A DNA stretch of 64,000 nucleotides. Source: Aequorivita sinensis. GTDB taxonomy: Bacteria > Bacteroidota > Bacteroidia > Flavobacteriales > Flavobacteriaceae. The stretch lies in the NCBI RefSeq assembly GCF_006346335.1, contig NZ_VDMC01000001.1, positions 248,001 through 312,000 on the forward strand. Reading direction: 5' to 3'. A program made the translations under genes and the position numbers. Shown here piece by piece: positions 1-9,797 of this stretch (its first letter is position 1; the number at the start of each line of letters is the position of its first letter). The notes beneath the pieces are model-generated. The model ran no database searches and was not told the DNA's origin. It worked only from the letters and a program-made list of their open reading frames with translations.

Positions 1-2544
1 AATGATGCCGATCAGGTTTCGGTGTTAAAACAAAAATCACTTGAAGATTTTCTTGAATTTAAGAAGCAACTAATTCTAAAAAGAAAACACCTTTCCGAAG
101 AAATTGAAAAAATTGCCAGCGAGACGCTTCAACTTATAGATGAAAGTGGTTTAGAACACTCCGATTTCACCAGAACTACATTACCAAATCATTTTTTAAA
201 ACTGAAATCTGGAGAATATAATGTGTACGCCAACAAACTTCAGGAAAATTTAGAAACAGGAAAAAGTCTTTATAAAGCAAAAGAAGATCCTTCGATAACC
301 TCTATTATTGATAGTTTAACTCCAACCTTTCTTTCAAATTACTTGAAAATAAAGGAAATGGTAAATAAGTTTAATTTATACGATTCAATTTTAAAAAATA
401 TCACTCCTCTTTCTGTAATAAATCTTGTCAACCAAGAAATTGAAAAGATTAAGGAAGAAAAAACTATACTTCCTATTTCAGAATTTAACTCGATTATAAA
501 TAAAGAAATTAAAAATCAACCCGCTCCTTTCATATATGAACGTATGGGCGAAAAGTATCGACACTTTTTTATTGATGAGTTTCAGGACACCTCAAAACTG
601 CAGTGGGATAATTTAATTCCTTTAATAGACAATGCGCTTTCGCAAGAGATAGACCCGAATTCGGGAAGCCTTTTATTGGTAGGTGATGCTAAACAATCTA
701 TCTATCGCTGGCGTGGTGGACTTCCCGAGCAATTTATGGGCCTGTATGGCAACAACAATCCTTTTCAACGTGAAAAAGAAGTGCTTTCACTCGGCACAAA
801 TTATAGAAGTTGTGCCGAAATTATAGACTTTAACAATCAGTTTTTTACTTTTGCCGCTTCATATTTTTCTAACAAAACTCACGCAAAACTTTATGAATTA
901 GGCAACAAGCAAAAGTTAAACAACAAGAAAGAAGGTTATATAAAATTTGAATTTATTGAGAAACAGAAAAAGGAAGAGAAACAAGAAGATTACGGTGAGC
1001 TTGTATATAATACTATACTTGATTTAAAAGAAAAGGGCTTTTCAGAAAGTGATATATGCATACTAACTCGCAGAAAAGCAGATGGAATTGCTTTAAGTAC
1101 TTTTTTAATGGAAAAAGAAGTGTCTGTTATATCATCTGAAACACTATTACTTCAGTCTTCTTCATTAGTGCAAACTTTAGTTTTCACATTACAACTTTGT
1201 TTGTATCCTAAGAATGACGAAGCAAAAGTTAATCTGTTAGACTTATTACACGACCATTTAAACCTTAAAGAGGAGAAGCACAGTTTTTTTACGAAATTCC
1301 TAAATATTTCAGAAGCAAAATTCTCGGAAAACCTATCGGAATACGGTATAGACTTTAAATTTAAAGAAATGCGATCTGTTTCTTTATACGAGGCATTCGA
1401 GTACTGTATCGATAAATTCAAAATGCAACAAGTTGCCGATGCTTATTTATTCGGGTTTATGGATTTAGTTTATGAGTTTGAACAACAACCTCAAGCCGAT
1501 AAAATTTCATTTTTAGACTATTGGGAAACCAAGAAAGACAATGCTTCAATCCCTTCTAGCGAAGGAGCAAATGCAGTACAATTAATGACCATTCATAAAT
1601 CTAAAGGTTTAGAGTTTCCAGTGGTAATTTTTCCATTTGCAGACATTCAATTTTACGATGCCAAATACGATAAACTTTGGTACCCCTTAAATGATGAATT
1701 CAGTTTTAATCAAGCACAAATTAATTTTAAGTCGGAAATTGAAAATTATGGAGAAATCGGAAAAGAAATGTACAATGAACATAGAAGTCAATTAGAATTA
1801 GACAACCTGAACTTACTTTATGTAACTTTAACTCGTGCAGTAGAGAAACTATATGTTTTTGCTGAAACGCCAACTGAGACTAAAGATGGAACACCTAATA
1901 GTTACAACCAACTTTTTATGGAGTTCTTAAAGAATAAAGGAATGTGGAATTCCGATCAAATGATTTATGAATTTGGAAAAAACTTACCTAAACTTTCAAA
2001 AGATAAAGAAATAGTTTCGCAGCAGTTACCTATATATTTATCTAGTAGTCCTAAAAAACACGGATTAAATATAGTTTCATCAGAAAATTTAATTCAGGAT
2101 GAAGAAATACAAGCTGCAATTACTGCCGGGAATCTTTTACACGAAACAATGGCAAGGATTTATACGAAACAAGATGCCGAAACAGTGCTAGCCAACTTAA
2201 AAGAACGTGCAATTATTCCGAAAGAAGAATTTGAAGTATTAAGTAATATTGTAAATCAAATTATTAATCATTCGGACTTAAAAAATTTATTCGAAGGCGA
2301 TGACAAAGTTTACAATGAGCGCAGTGTAATTACAAGAACGGGATTAGTATTGCGTCCGGATAGAATCAATATCAGCTCAGATAACACTGCTGTAATAATA
2401 GATTACAAAACAGGTTCTCAAAATATTTGGCATGCCGATCAGTTAACAGAATATGCTAATGCGTTACAGCAAATGGATATTGAGGTATTACAAAAAATAC
2501 TTATCTATAGCAACGAAGGTGAAATAGTTATAAATAAAGTTTAA
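1..2544 (+). CDS. UvrD-family helicase/nuclease, AddA/RecB-like (5' end outside window)
   Basis: C-terminal part of an AddA-like ATP-dependent helicase/exonuclease for double-strand-break repair. The reading frame is open from base 1, so the N-terminus and the Walker A motif lie upstream of the window. Counting from base 1, visible motifs are the DEFQD Walker B near residue 192, GDAKQSIYRWRGG near 228, the IHKSKGLEF motif near 531, LLYVTLTRA (motif VI) near 605, and a C-terminal PD-(D/E)XK nuclease with RPDRI and IIDYKTG near 785-803. The likely partner is the AddB-like gene at 5442, two genes downstream. A GTG at base 22 could be read as a start, but family length makes that unlikely. AddA versus another RecB-type helicase cannot be decided from the fragment alone. 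Confidence 0.9.
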   Translation, partial: NDADQVSVLKQKSLEDFLEFKKQLILKRKHLSEEIEKIASETLQLIDESGLEHSDFTRTTLPNHFLKLKSGEYNVYANKLQENLETGKSLYKAKEDPSITSIIDSLTPTFLSNYLKIKEMVNKFNLYDSILKNITPLSVINLVNQEIEKIKEEKTILPISEFNSIINKEIKNQPAPFIYERMGEKYRHFFIDEFQDTSKLQWDNLIPLIDNALSQEIDPNSGSLLLVGDAKQSIYRWRGGLPEQFMGLYGNNNPFQREKEVLSLGTNYRSCAEIIDFNNQFFTFAASYFSNKTHAKLYELGNKQKLNNKKEGYIKFEFIEKQKKEEKQEDYGELVYNTILDLKEKGFSESDICILTRRKADGIALSTFLMEKEVSVISSETLLLQSSSLVQTLVFTLQLCLYPKNDEAKVNLLDLLHDHLNLKEEKHSFFTKFLNISEAKFSENLSEYGIDFKFKEMRSVSLYEAFEYCIDKFKMQQVADAYLFGFMDLVYEFEQQPQADKISFLDYWETKKDNASIPSSEGANAVQLMTIHKSKGLEFPVVIFPFADIQFYDAKYDKLWYPLNDEFSFNQAQINFKSEIENYGEIGKEMYNEHRSQLELDNLNLLYVTLTRAVEKLYVFAETPTETKDGTPNSYNQLFMEFLKNKGMWNSDQMIYEFGKNLPKLSKDKEIVSQQLPIYLSSSPKKHGLNIVSSENLIQDEEIQAAITAGNLLHETMARIYTKQDAETVLANLKERAIIPKEEFEVLSNIVNQIINHSDLKNLFEGDDKVYNERSVITRTGLVLRPDRINISSDNTAVIIDYKTGSQNIWHADQLTEYANALQQMDIEVLQKILIYSNEGEIVINKV

Positions 2545-2652
2545 TTTTGAAAGTTCTAAAAGCTGGTTAAGCATTTTGACCTTGCTTTAATAGACCCTTT
2601 AAACTTTTTAGGGTTAAATATCAGAATGCACAAACGTCTTAAAAACTAAAAT

Positions 2653-3852
2653 ATGTACGGAAAAATAAAAGAACACTTACAGAAAGAATTAGAAGAAATC
2701 AAAGAAAACGGTTTATATAAAAGGGAAAGAATTATCACTTCTCCTCAAGATGCCGAAATCACTGTTTCTACTGGAGAAACAGTTTTAAATTTTTGTGCAA
2801 ACAACTATTTAGGTCTTTCTGCTAATAAAGAGGTAATTCAAGCTGCTAAAGACACAATGGATACACACGGATTTGGAATGTCATCAGTTCGTTTTATATG
2901 TGGTACTCAAGACATACACAAACAACTAGAGCAAACAATTGCCGATTTCTACGGAACTGAAGACACTATATTATACGCTGCATGTTTCGATGCAAATGGA
3001 GGAGTTTTTGAACCTTTATTAGGTGAAGAGGATGCTATTATTTCAGACTCACTAAACCACGCTTCTATTATAGATGGTGTTCGACTTTGTAAAGCTGCTC
3101 GATACAGATATCAAAACAATGATATGGAGGATCTTGAAAAGCAATTGATTGCCGCAAATGAAAAAGGAGCAAGGTTTAAATTAATTGTAACCGATGGAGT
3201 ATTTTCAATGGATGGTTTATTAGCGCCACTTGATAAAATTTGTGATTTAGCCGATAAATATGATGCTTTGGTTATGATCGATGAATGCCACGCAACAGGT
3301 TTCATTGGAGAACAAGGAATAGGTACTTTAGAAGAAAAAGGAGCAATGGGCCGGATAGATATTATTACCGGTACATTAGGAAAAGCTTTAGGTGGTGCTA
3401 TGGGTGGTTACACTACTGGTAAAAAAGAAATTATAGATATGTTGAGACAACGTTCTCGTCCATATTTATTCTCCAACTCTTTGGCTCCTGCTATTGTAGG
3501 TGCATCGCTTAAAGTATTTGAAATGCTTTCTAGAGATACGTCTTTACGTGATAAGCTTGCTGAAAATACTTTATATTTCAAAAAAGGAATGAAAGAAGCA
3601 GGTTTTGATATAATCGATGGAGACTCTGCAATTGTACCTGTTATGTTGTACGACGCGAAATTATCGCAAAAAATGGCAGACAGACTCTTAGAAGAGGGTA
3701 TTTATGTAATTGGATTCTTTTTCCCTGTTGTACCTAAAGGTAAGGCTCGTATACGCGTGCAACTATCAGCAGCACACACAAAGGAGCATTTAGATAAAGC
3801 AATAAATGCCTTTATTAAGATTGGAAAAGAATTAGAGGTAATCCCGTCCTAA
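2653..3852 (+). CDS. kbl: Glycine C-acetyltransferase (2-amino-3-ketobutyrate CoA ligase)
   Basis: PLP-dependent alpha-oxoamine synthase of 399 residues, the usual length. With CoA it cleaves 2-amino-3-oxobutyrate, produced from threonine, to glycine and acetyl-CoA. The PLP-binding lysine sits in GTLGKALGG at residue 244, the position known for E. coli Kbl. The DECHATGF segment that contacts the cofactor is intact, as is the substrate-binding region around NNYLGLS. It lies between the AddA-like gene and ompA with about 108 bp upstream and 122 bp downstream, so it is probably transcribed alone. No threonine dehydrogenase gene is in the window. Close relatives (BioF, SPT) are less likely because of the full-length match to Kbl signatures. 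Confidence 0.95.
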   Translation: MYGKIKEHLQKELEEIKENGLYKRERIITSPQDAEITVSTGETVLNFCANNYLGLSANKEVIQAAKDTMDTHGFGMSSVRFICGTQDIHKQLEQTIADFYGTEDTILYAACFDANGGVFEPLLGEEDAIISDSLNHASIIDGVRLCKAARYRYQNNDMEDLEKQLIAANEKGARFKLIVTDGVFSMDGLLAPLDKICDLADKYDALVMIDECHATGFIGEQGIGTLEEKGAMGRIDIITGTLGKALGGAMGGYTTGKKEIIDMLRQRSRPYLFSNSLAPAIVGASLKVFEMLSRDTSLRDKLAENTLYFKKGMKEAGFDIIDGDSAIVPVMLYDAKLSQKMADRLLEEGIYVIGFFFPVVPKGKARIRVQLSAAHTKEHLDKAINAFIKIGKELEVIPS

Positions 3853-3898
3853 AAGCCCGCTTTCTTCTTTAATAGCAAGCATTTTAGGAAAATTTTAT

Positions 3899-3906
3899 TA
3901 GATTTG
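3899..3906 (+). promoter_or_regulatory. Promoter -7 element of the OmpA gene
   Basis: TAGATTTG is an exact match to the Bacteroidota -7 consensus TAnnTTTG. It lies about 68 bases before the OmpA start codon and gives a leader of about 60 bases. A T-rich stretch occupies the expected -33 region. Confidence 0.6.
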
Positions 3907-3974
3907 CTTTTGTTTATAATATTTAACAACTTACTTTTGCTCTTAATTAACACTTAAAAATTAAACAATCGAAT

Positions 3975-5366
3975 ATGAAACATCTTAACAGATTTTTAGT
4001 TGCTGCTATTCTTTTCTTAGGAATTGGAGTAGCAAATGCACAAGACGAGAACAATCCTTGGGCTGTTGAAGTTGGTGTAAACGCTGTTGACGTTTACCCT
4101 GCCGGTCAAAATGAGGATCAATTACGTTTACAAGCTCCTGGAATGAGAGGGGAGATCTTTGACGAGTATTTTAATGCAAACGACCACTGGAACATTTTAC
4201 CATCTGTTTCAAGACTTGCTATCAGTAGATATGTAGGTAGTGGATTTGTATTTACTGCTGCTGGTTCTATCAACAGAATTGACAGACTAGGTGACGTTGC
4301 TGCAAATGACCTTAGCTACTACGGTGCTGATGGTGCTATTAAGTACAGCTTCAGAAACGCTATCGCTCCAGGTGGTTGGTTTGACCCATCTCTTGGTATT
4401 GGTGGTGGTTATACTTGGGTTGACGATATCGGTTTTGGAACTGCTAACGCAACTGCTGGTATTAAAGTATGGTTTACTGAAAACTTAGGTCTTAACCTAC
4501 AGTCTACTTATAAGCATGCTTTCGAAGAAGCTTACGGTATCTCTCACTTCCAGCACTCTGCTGGTATTGTTTTCCAATTTGGTGGAAAAGATACAGACGG
4601 TGACGGAATCTACGATAAAGATGATGAGTGTCCAGAAACTCCAGGTTTAGCTGAGTTTAACGGATGTCCTGATACTGACGGTGACGGTATTGAAGATAGA
4701 CTTGATGAGTGCCCAGAAACTCCAGGTTTAGCTGAATTCAACGGTTGTCCTGATACTGACGGTGACGGTGTGCCAGATCATAAAGATGAGTGCCCAACTG
4801 TAGCTGGTCTTAAGGAACTTAACGGTTGTCCAGACGCTGACGGTGATGGTATCGCTGATAAAGACGACGCTTGTCCAAACGAAGCTGGTCCTAAAGAAAA
4901 CAACGGATGCCCTTGGCCAGATAGAGATGGTGACGGTGTTCTTGACAAAGACGATCAGTGTCCAGATGTTGCTGGTACTGTAGCTAACAAAGGTTGTCCA
5001 GAAGTTTCTGTAGAAATCATCAAGCAATTGAACGATTACTCTAAAACTATCTTATTCGATCTTGGAAAAGCATCTATCCGTAAAGAATCTTACGCTGTTC
5101 TTCAGAACATCGCTGATATCATGAAAGAATATCCAAACGCGAAGTTCGAGATTGAAGGTCACACTGATAGTACTGGTAGTTTAAAATTGAACGAAAGACT
5201 TTCTAAAGAAAGAGCTGCTTCAGTTAAAGATTACTTAACTACAATTGGTATGGACGCTAGCAGATTAACTTCTGAAGGATACGGTCCATCTAGACCAATC
5301 GCTACTAATAAAACTAAAGCTGGAAGACAGCAAAACCGTCGTGTTGAAATTTCTTTAAAGAAATAA
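3975..5366 (+). CDS. OmpA-family outer-membrane protein with thrombospondin type 3 repeats
   Basis: Major outer-membrane/peptidoglycan-linking protein of 463 residues. It has a signal peptide ending near ANAQ (residue 23) and an N-terminal beta-barrel to about residue 205. Five roughly 27-residue calcium-binding type 3 repeats (DTDGDGI...DECP...GCP) fill residues 206-343, and a C-terminal OmpA peptidoglycan-binding domain ([18 protein letters not shown]) covers 345-463. The first two repeats are nearly identical at DNA level, showing recent tandem duplication. A consensus promoter upstream and a strong terminator downstream indicate a monocistronic transcript. The uniform, biased codon choice suggests high expression. 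Confidence 0.95.
   Translation: MKHLNRFLVAAILFLGIGVANAQDENNPWAVEVGVNAVDVYPAGQNEDQLRLQAPGMRGEIFDEYFNANDHWNILPSVSRLAISRYVGSGFVFTAAGSINRIDRLGDVAANDLSYYGADGAIKYSFRNAIAPGGWFDPSLGIGGGYTWVDDIGFGTANATAGIKVWFTENLGLNLQSTYKHAFEEAYGISHFQHSAGIVFQFGGKDTDGDGIYDKDDECPETPGLAEFNGCPDTDGDGIEDRLDECPETPGLAEFNGCPDTDGDGVPDHKDECPTVAGLKELNGCPDADGDGIADKDDACPNEAGPKENNGCPWPDRDGDGVLDKDDQCPDVAGTVANKGCPEVSVEIIKQLNDYSKTILFDLGKASIRKESYAVLQNIADIMKEYPNAKFEIEGHTDSTGSLKLNERLSKERAASVKDYLTTIGMDASRLTSEGYGPSRPIATNKTKAGRQQNRRVEISLKK
4589..5000 (+). repeat. Five tandem type 3 repeat units inside the OmpA gene
   Basis: The segment encodes five copies of a D-x-DGDG-x-x-D...CP...GCP unit with a period near 81 bases. Copies 1 and 2 differ at few positions, and the last copy has an inserted WP. 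Copy number may vary between strains. Confidence 0.85.
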
Positions 5367-5400
5367 TTAACAGCCGATAAGTTTTAAATAAATATTTTTG

Positions 5401-5432
5401 AAACGCCTCCGAATTTCGGGGGCGTTTCTTAT
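5401..5432 (+). terminator. Intrinsic terminator after the OmpA gene
   Basis: A GC-rich hairpin with arms 5401-5413 and 5415-5427, pairing AAACGCC with GGCGTTT, is followed by a T-rich tract. It stands between the OmpA stop codon and the start of the AddB-like gene ten bases further on. Confidence 0.9.
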
Positions 5433-5441
5433 TTTTAGGCT

Positions 5442-8171
5442 ATGGTAACATTCATTCAAGAAACCCTAGCAGAGATAAAAAATACTTACTCGGATATATC
5501 CGAAGTAACCATTATCCTACCAAGTAAGAGAGCTGGTGGCTTTCTTATGAACGAATTAAAGAAACAAGCTTCACACACACAATTCGCTCCCAAAATATTA
5601 AGTATAGAAGAGTTTATAGAACAACTATCCAACCTTTCTATAATAGATAATACAGAATTACTTTTTAAAAGTTATCAGGCATACCAAAATACAGCTGCGA
5701 TAAAACAAAAAGATGATTTTGAAACTTACGCTACCTGGGCGACTACACTGCTAAACGACTTCAATGAGATTGATCGTTATTTAGTTGAAACAGCTCCTTT
5801 TTTCGGGTATTTGGCAAGTATTAAAACTTTAGAACGCTGGGGAGTTTCAGATGAAAAAACTGAATTAATCGAAAACTACCTTAAGTTTTGGGAAAACCTG
5901 CCGTTGTTGTATAATAATATCCAAGAATTGCTATTAAAAGAAAACATCGGCTACCAAGGAATGGTATATAGGGAAGCTGCTGCAAATATTGAGCATTATA
6001 TAAATAGCCATGGAAATATAACACATCTATTTGTAGGGTTTAATGCGTTAAATACCGCTGAACAATATATTTTTCAAGAACTACTAGAAACCGGTAACAC
6101 TAAAGTTTATTGGGATACAGATCTATCATTTTACGAAGATCCAAAACACAGCGCCTCATATTTTATCAGAAAATACACTAAGGAATGGAAATATTTCCAG
6201 AACAATCCGCCAAGTATACATTCTGATAATTTTAAACAACCCAAACACATTCAATTAGTAGAAGTACAAAAAAATATTGGGCAAGCTAAATATGTGGGAG
6301 AATTACTTTCCGAACTATCAGATGAAGAAATTAAAAAAACCGCAATTGTTTTAGGCGATGAAAACTTACTCGTCCCCCTTCTATACTCCCTACCGGAAAA
6401 TGTAAAAAACATTAATGTGACTATGGGGGTTGCATTGAAAAATTTTCCTGCAGTAGTATTCTTTGAATTGCTGTTTTCAATTCATCTTCGAGATACAGAT
6501 AATCTGTATTACAAAGACATTCTTTCAATATTAAATCATCCATTAGCATCTAAGTTTTTACCTAATGCACAAAGTATTTCTGAAAAACTAGTAAAAGAAA
6601 ATATTACACATCTTTCAAGTGAAACAATATTAGGTTTAACAGAAAATGAAGGCAAAGACCTATTAAAACTTTTATTCGAAAATTGGAGTAACGACGTTTC
6701 AACAGCTGTTAATTCAGCTTTAACAATTATTAAAACAATTCAGGATAAAAACAAGGTCAATAGTGTTGAACACCTTGTTCTTCAAGAGTTGAAATTGGTA
6801 TTTAATAAAATTGCAACTTTAAACGAAAAATATCCTTATTTAAACACTATTAAAAGCGTTCAAACTCTATTTGCAGAATTGACAAGCACAGCTTCACTAG
6901 ATTTTAAAGGTGATGCATATGACGGACTTCAACTAATGGGAGTGTTAGAAACCCGTGTTTTGGATTTTGAGAATGTAATAATCACATCAGTGAACGAAGG
7001 CGTTTTTCCTTCAGGAAAATCAAATGCCTCTTTTATTACGTACGATTTAAAAGAGCAATTTAATCTTCCTCGCTATTCCGAAAAGGATGCGATATACACC
7101 TATCACTTTTATAGATTATTACAACGCGCAAGCAATGTAACGTTACTCTACAACAATAATTCAGAAGGGCTTAATACAGGTGAGAAAAGTCGTTTTATAC
7201 GACAATTAACGATAGATAAATGTGAAAACCACAGTATTGAAAAAAAAATACTGTCTCCAAAAATACAGATTAAGCCACATTCCCTGAAAGAAATTGCAAA
7301 GACCGCAGCAGTAATGACGCGACTTAAAGAAATTGCTTCAAAAGGCTTCTCTCCCTCGGCTTTAACAGCGTATATTAGAAATCCGTTAGACTTTTATTTT
7401 CAGAGAATTTTAAGGTTAAACGAGTTTGAAGAAGTTGAAGAAACCGTTGCTGCTAATACCTTAGGAACTATTGTACACGACACCTTAGAAAAATTCTATA
7501 AACCTCTAGAAGAAGAAGTTCTAACTTCCCAACATATTATTGAAATGAAGTCGAAAATTGATGAAGAAGTTACTTCTCAATTCAAAAGAACCTTTAAAGG
7601 GGGTACATTCTCAAAAGGAAAAAACCTCATTATTTTTGAAGTGGCTAAAAGATATATATCAAACTTCTTAGACAAAGAAATAGCCGATGTTGAAGCTGGA
7701 AACACTATTAAAATTTTAAAAATTGAAACAGATTTAACATTAGAAGTGCCAATACCTGAACTTGAGTTTCCGGTAAATATTCACGGAAAAGTTGATCGTG
7801 TTGATGAGTACAACGGACATTTAAGAATCATTGACTATAAATCAGGACAAGTAAGTCAAGGCGATGTTGAGATTACCGAATGGGAAGATATTAATGAAGA
7901 TTACAAATACAGCAAGGCATTTCAGGTACTTACTTATGCTCTAATGATGAATAAAGGAATACCTGTAAACAATGCAGAGGCTGGGATAATTTCTTTTAAA
8001 AATCTAGGTAGTGGATTTCTTAAGTTTGGGAAAAAAGACAAACCTAGAAGCCGAAATAAAACACAATTAATCACCGAAGAAACCTTAGATAATTTTACAA
8101 TTGAATTAAAGAAGCTAATTTTAGAGATTTGTGATCCAAACATTCCATTTACAGAAAAAGAGATAGAATAA
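5442..8171 (+). CDS. PD-(D/E)XK nuclease family protein, AddB-like
   Basis: A 909-residue protein that resembles AddB, the inactivated-helicase plus nuclease partner of AddA in double-strand-break resection. The N-terminus carries a helicase-like fold start (TIILPSKRAGGFLMNEL, a degenerate Walker A). The middle has the LMGVLETRVLDFENVIITSVNEGVFP segment, equivalent to helicase motif V. The C-terminus has the nuclease signature GTIVHDTLEKF, then HGKVDRVDEY and LRIIDYKSG near residues 780-805. The AddA-like partner gene ends at 2544, so the pair is split by kbl and the OmpA gene rather than fused in an operon. The start lies directly after a terminator, so it needs its own promoter or read-through. 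It overlaps the next gene by one base. Confidence 0.85.
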   Translation: MVTFIQETLAEIKNTYSDISEVTIILPSKRAGGFLMNELKKQASHTQFAPKILSIEEFIEQLSNLSIIDNTELLFKSYQAYQNTAAIKQKDDFETYATWATTLLNDFNEIDRYLVETAPFFGYLASIKTLERWGVSDEKTELIENYLKFWENLPLLYNNIQELLLKENIGYQGMVYREAAANIEHYINSHGNITHLFVGFNALNTAEQYIFQELLETGNTKVYWDTDLSFYEDPKHSASYFIRKYTKEWKYFQNNPPSIHSDNFKQPKHIQLVEVQKNIGQAKYVGELLSELSDEEIKKTAIVLGDENLLVPLLYSLPENVKNINVTMGVALKNFPAVVFFELLFSIHLRDTDNLYYKDILSILNHPLASKFLPNAQSISEKLVKENITHLSSETILGLTENEGKDLLKLLFENWSNDVSTAVNSALTIIKTIQDKNKVNSVEHLVLQELKLVFNKIATLNEKYPYLNTIKSVQTLFAELTSTASLDFKGDAYDGLQLMGVLETRVLDFENVIITSVNEGVFPSGKSNASFITYDLKEQFNLPRYSEKDAIYTYHFYRLLQRASNVTLLYNNNSEGLNTGEKSRFIRQLTIDKCENHSIEKKILSPKIQIKPHSLKEIAKTAAVMTRLKEIASKGFSPSALTAYIRNPLDFYFQRILRLNEFEEVEETVAANTLGTIVHDTLEKFYKPLEEEVLTSQHIIEMKSKIDEEVTSQFKRTFKGGTFSKGKNLIIFEVAKRYISNFLDKEIADVEAGNTIKILKIETDLTLEVPIPELEFPVNIHGKVDRVDEYNGHLRIIDYKSGQVSQGDVEITEWEDINEDYKYSKAFQVLTYALMMNKGIPVNNAEAGIISFKNLGSGFLKFGKKDKPRSRNKTQLITEETLDNFTIELKKLILEICDPNIPFTEKEIE

Positions 8172-9010
8172 TGATAGTTAGAAAAAATCAAATACTTACT
8201 TCAGAAGGCAAGAAACCAATCCTTTACGACGTTTATTACAAGCAAACAGAAAAACCTCAACCTATCGTGATATTCTGCCATGGGTATAAAGGTTTTAAAG
8301 ATTGGGGAGCTTGGCATTTAGTCGCTGAAAAATTTGCCGATGCAGGATTTTGTTTCTTAAAATTCAATTTTTCTCATAATGGTGGAACGGTAAATCAACC
8401 TATCGATTTTCCAGATTTGGATGCTTTCGCTGAAAATAACTTCAGTAAAGAAATGAATGATTTAGATAGAGTTCTAAACGAGATTGAAAATGGGAACGAA
8501 AATCTTCCAAAGCATATTTCTAAGATTTCCTTAATCGGACACAGTCGTGGAGGTGGCATTGTTTTAATAAAAGCTGAGGAAGACTCGAGAATTGATAAAG
8601 TTGTTACTTGGGCTAGTGTTAGCGATTTTAAAGCAAGATTTCAAGTAGGAAGTCCAGAATTTTACAAATGGCAAGAAACAGGCGTTATACACGTCGAAAA
8701 TAGCCGCACCAAACAACAACTACCTCATAACTTTCAGTTTTACGAGAATTTTAAAGAAAACGAAGAAAGGTTTACAATCCATCGAGCAGTACGAGAATTA
8801 AAAAAACCACTTCTTATAATACACGGTAGTGAAGACCCTACAGTTTCATTAAAAGAGGGTGAAGCAATTCATTCTTGGAATCAAAATAGCAAACTGTGTA
8901 TTATAGAAGGAGCTGATCACGTTTTTGATGCAAAACATCCTTGGGATGAAAATAGATTGCCTGAAGCTTTAGCACAAACAATAGCAATTACTACCGAGTT
9001 TCTTAAATAA
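8171..9010 (+). CDS. Alpha/beta hydrolase family protein
   Basis: Cytoplasmic alpha/beta hydrolase of 279 residues with no signal peptide. The nucleophile elbow GHSRGG puts the catalytic Ser at 125, the oxyanion region is CHGYKGFKDWG (residues 36-46), and the acid/His part is HGSEDPTVS and GADHVFDAKHP near the C-terminus. It resembles dienelactone hydrolase and prolyl-oligopeptidase-type esterases; the substrate cannot be told. Its ATG overlaps the stop of the AddB-like gene (TAATG), so the two are translationally coupled. The transcript ends at the hairpin just after the stop codon. Confidence 0.85.
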   Translation: MIVRKNQILTSEGKKPILYDVYYKQTEKPQPIVIFCHGYKGFKDWGAWHLVAEKFADAGFCFLKFNFSHNGGTVNQPIDFPDLDAFAENNFSKEMNDLDRVLNEIENGNENLPKHISKISLIGHSRGGGIVLIKAEEDSRIDKVVTWASVSDFKARFQVGSPEFYKWQETGVIHVENSRTKQQLPHNFQFYENFKENEERFTIHRAVRELKKPLLIIHGSEDPTVSLKEGEAIHSWNQNSKLCIIEGADHVFDAKHPWDENRLPEALAQTIAITTEFLK

Positions 9011-9037
9011 AAAAACCACTGAAAAGCAGTGGTTTTT
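9011..9037. terminator. Bidirectional terminator shared by the hydrolase gene and tRNA-Ala
   Basis: A perfect 11-bp stem (arms 9011-9021 and 9027-9037, loop AAAAG) has a run of A on one side and a run of T on the other, so it can act on both strands. It lies one base after the hydrolase stop codon and two bases from the 3' end of the convergent tRNA gene. Confidence 0.9.
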
Positions 9038-9038
9038 C

Positions 9039-9114
<76 letters not shown>

Positions 9115-9131
9115 TAGGATTAATTAGATTG

Positions 9132-9139
9132 CGAAAGTA
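9132..9139 (-). promoter_or_regulatory. Possible -7 element of tRNA-Ala
   Basis: On the minus strand TACTTTCG matches TAnnTTTG at all but one position and lies about 19 bases before the tRNA 5' end. Confidence 0.4.
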
Positions 9140-9250
9140 CTACTTTTTTTAATATACATCTATTTTTTTATAAAGACTGTGAGCACAACACTGAAAACTT
9201 TCAATAATTTTATAATCTAAATAAGTTTTGTAAAACGGTAATAAAATTTA

Positions 9251-9757
9251 ATGATTCGAAAAGCAAATATTTCTGAAATAGACCAAGTTCTCGCAATTAC
9301 CAAAGCGTGTGGTGAAAAGATGAAAGCTGATGGTATATTTCAATGGAATGAAATCTATCCGAATGTTGAAGCTTTTCAAAAAGATATCGAAAGAGGTGAA
9401 TTGTATGTTTATATATCTGAAAATATTGTTTTAGGATGTATCGTTATTTCAACGGTAATGGATGAAGAGTATAAAAGTGTGAAATGGCTCACACCGAATA
9501 TAAATAACTACTACATACATCGGTTAGCAGTTCATCCGAAGCATCAAGGAAAGGGAATTGCAAGAAATTTGATGGATTTTGCTGAAGAATTAGCCGTTCA
9601 GAAAAACATCGTTTCAGTAAGACTAGACACTTTCAGCAAAAACATTCGAAATCAAAAATTCTATAAGGCGCGTGGATATAAACAGTTAGAAAACATTTAT
9701 TTCCCAAACCAAAGTGAGTTTCCATTTTACTGTTATGAACTTCCTTTGAAGAAATAA
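9251..9757 (+). CDS. GNAT family N-acetyltransferase
   Basis: A single GNAT domain of 168 residues. The acetyl-CoA-binding motif A is visible as YYIHRLAVHPKHQGKGIARNLM (R/Q-x-x-G-x-G/A form) near residues 90-117, followed by the typical C-terminal VRLDTFSKNIRNQKFYKARGY segment. The acceptor substrate cannot be inferred. It is transcribed towards the MATE gene 40 bp downstream, which has its own promoter-like element. Confidence 0.9.
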   Translation: MIRKANISEIDQVLAITKACGEKMKADGIFQWNEIYPNVEAFQKDIERGELYVYISENIVLGCIVISTVMDEEYKSVKWLTPNINNYYIHRLAVHPKHQGKGIARNLMDFAEELAVQKNIVSVRLDTFSKNIRNQKFYKARGYKQLENIYFPNQSEFPFYCYELPLKK

Positions 9758-9781
9758 CGGAGCTTAACAAATCCTATTTTG

Positions 9782-9789
9782 TAGCTTTG
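9782..9789 (+). promoter_or_regulatory. Promoter -7 element of the MATE gene
   Basis: TAGCTTTG matches TAnnTTTG exactly and ends nine bases before the ATG at 9798, implying a leader of only a few bases. Confidence 0.55.
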
Positions 9790-9797
9790 CACGTTAT

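Noticed and set aside
2590-2618. Possible hairpin ACCCT...AGGGT after the AddA-like gene
   Set aside because: Only a five-base stem with a twelve-base loop and no T run; too weak for a terminator.
4728-5027. Long minus-strand frame opposite the OmpA repeats
   Set aside because: It is produced by the repetitive codons of the type 3 repeats on the other strand.
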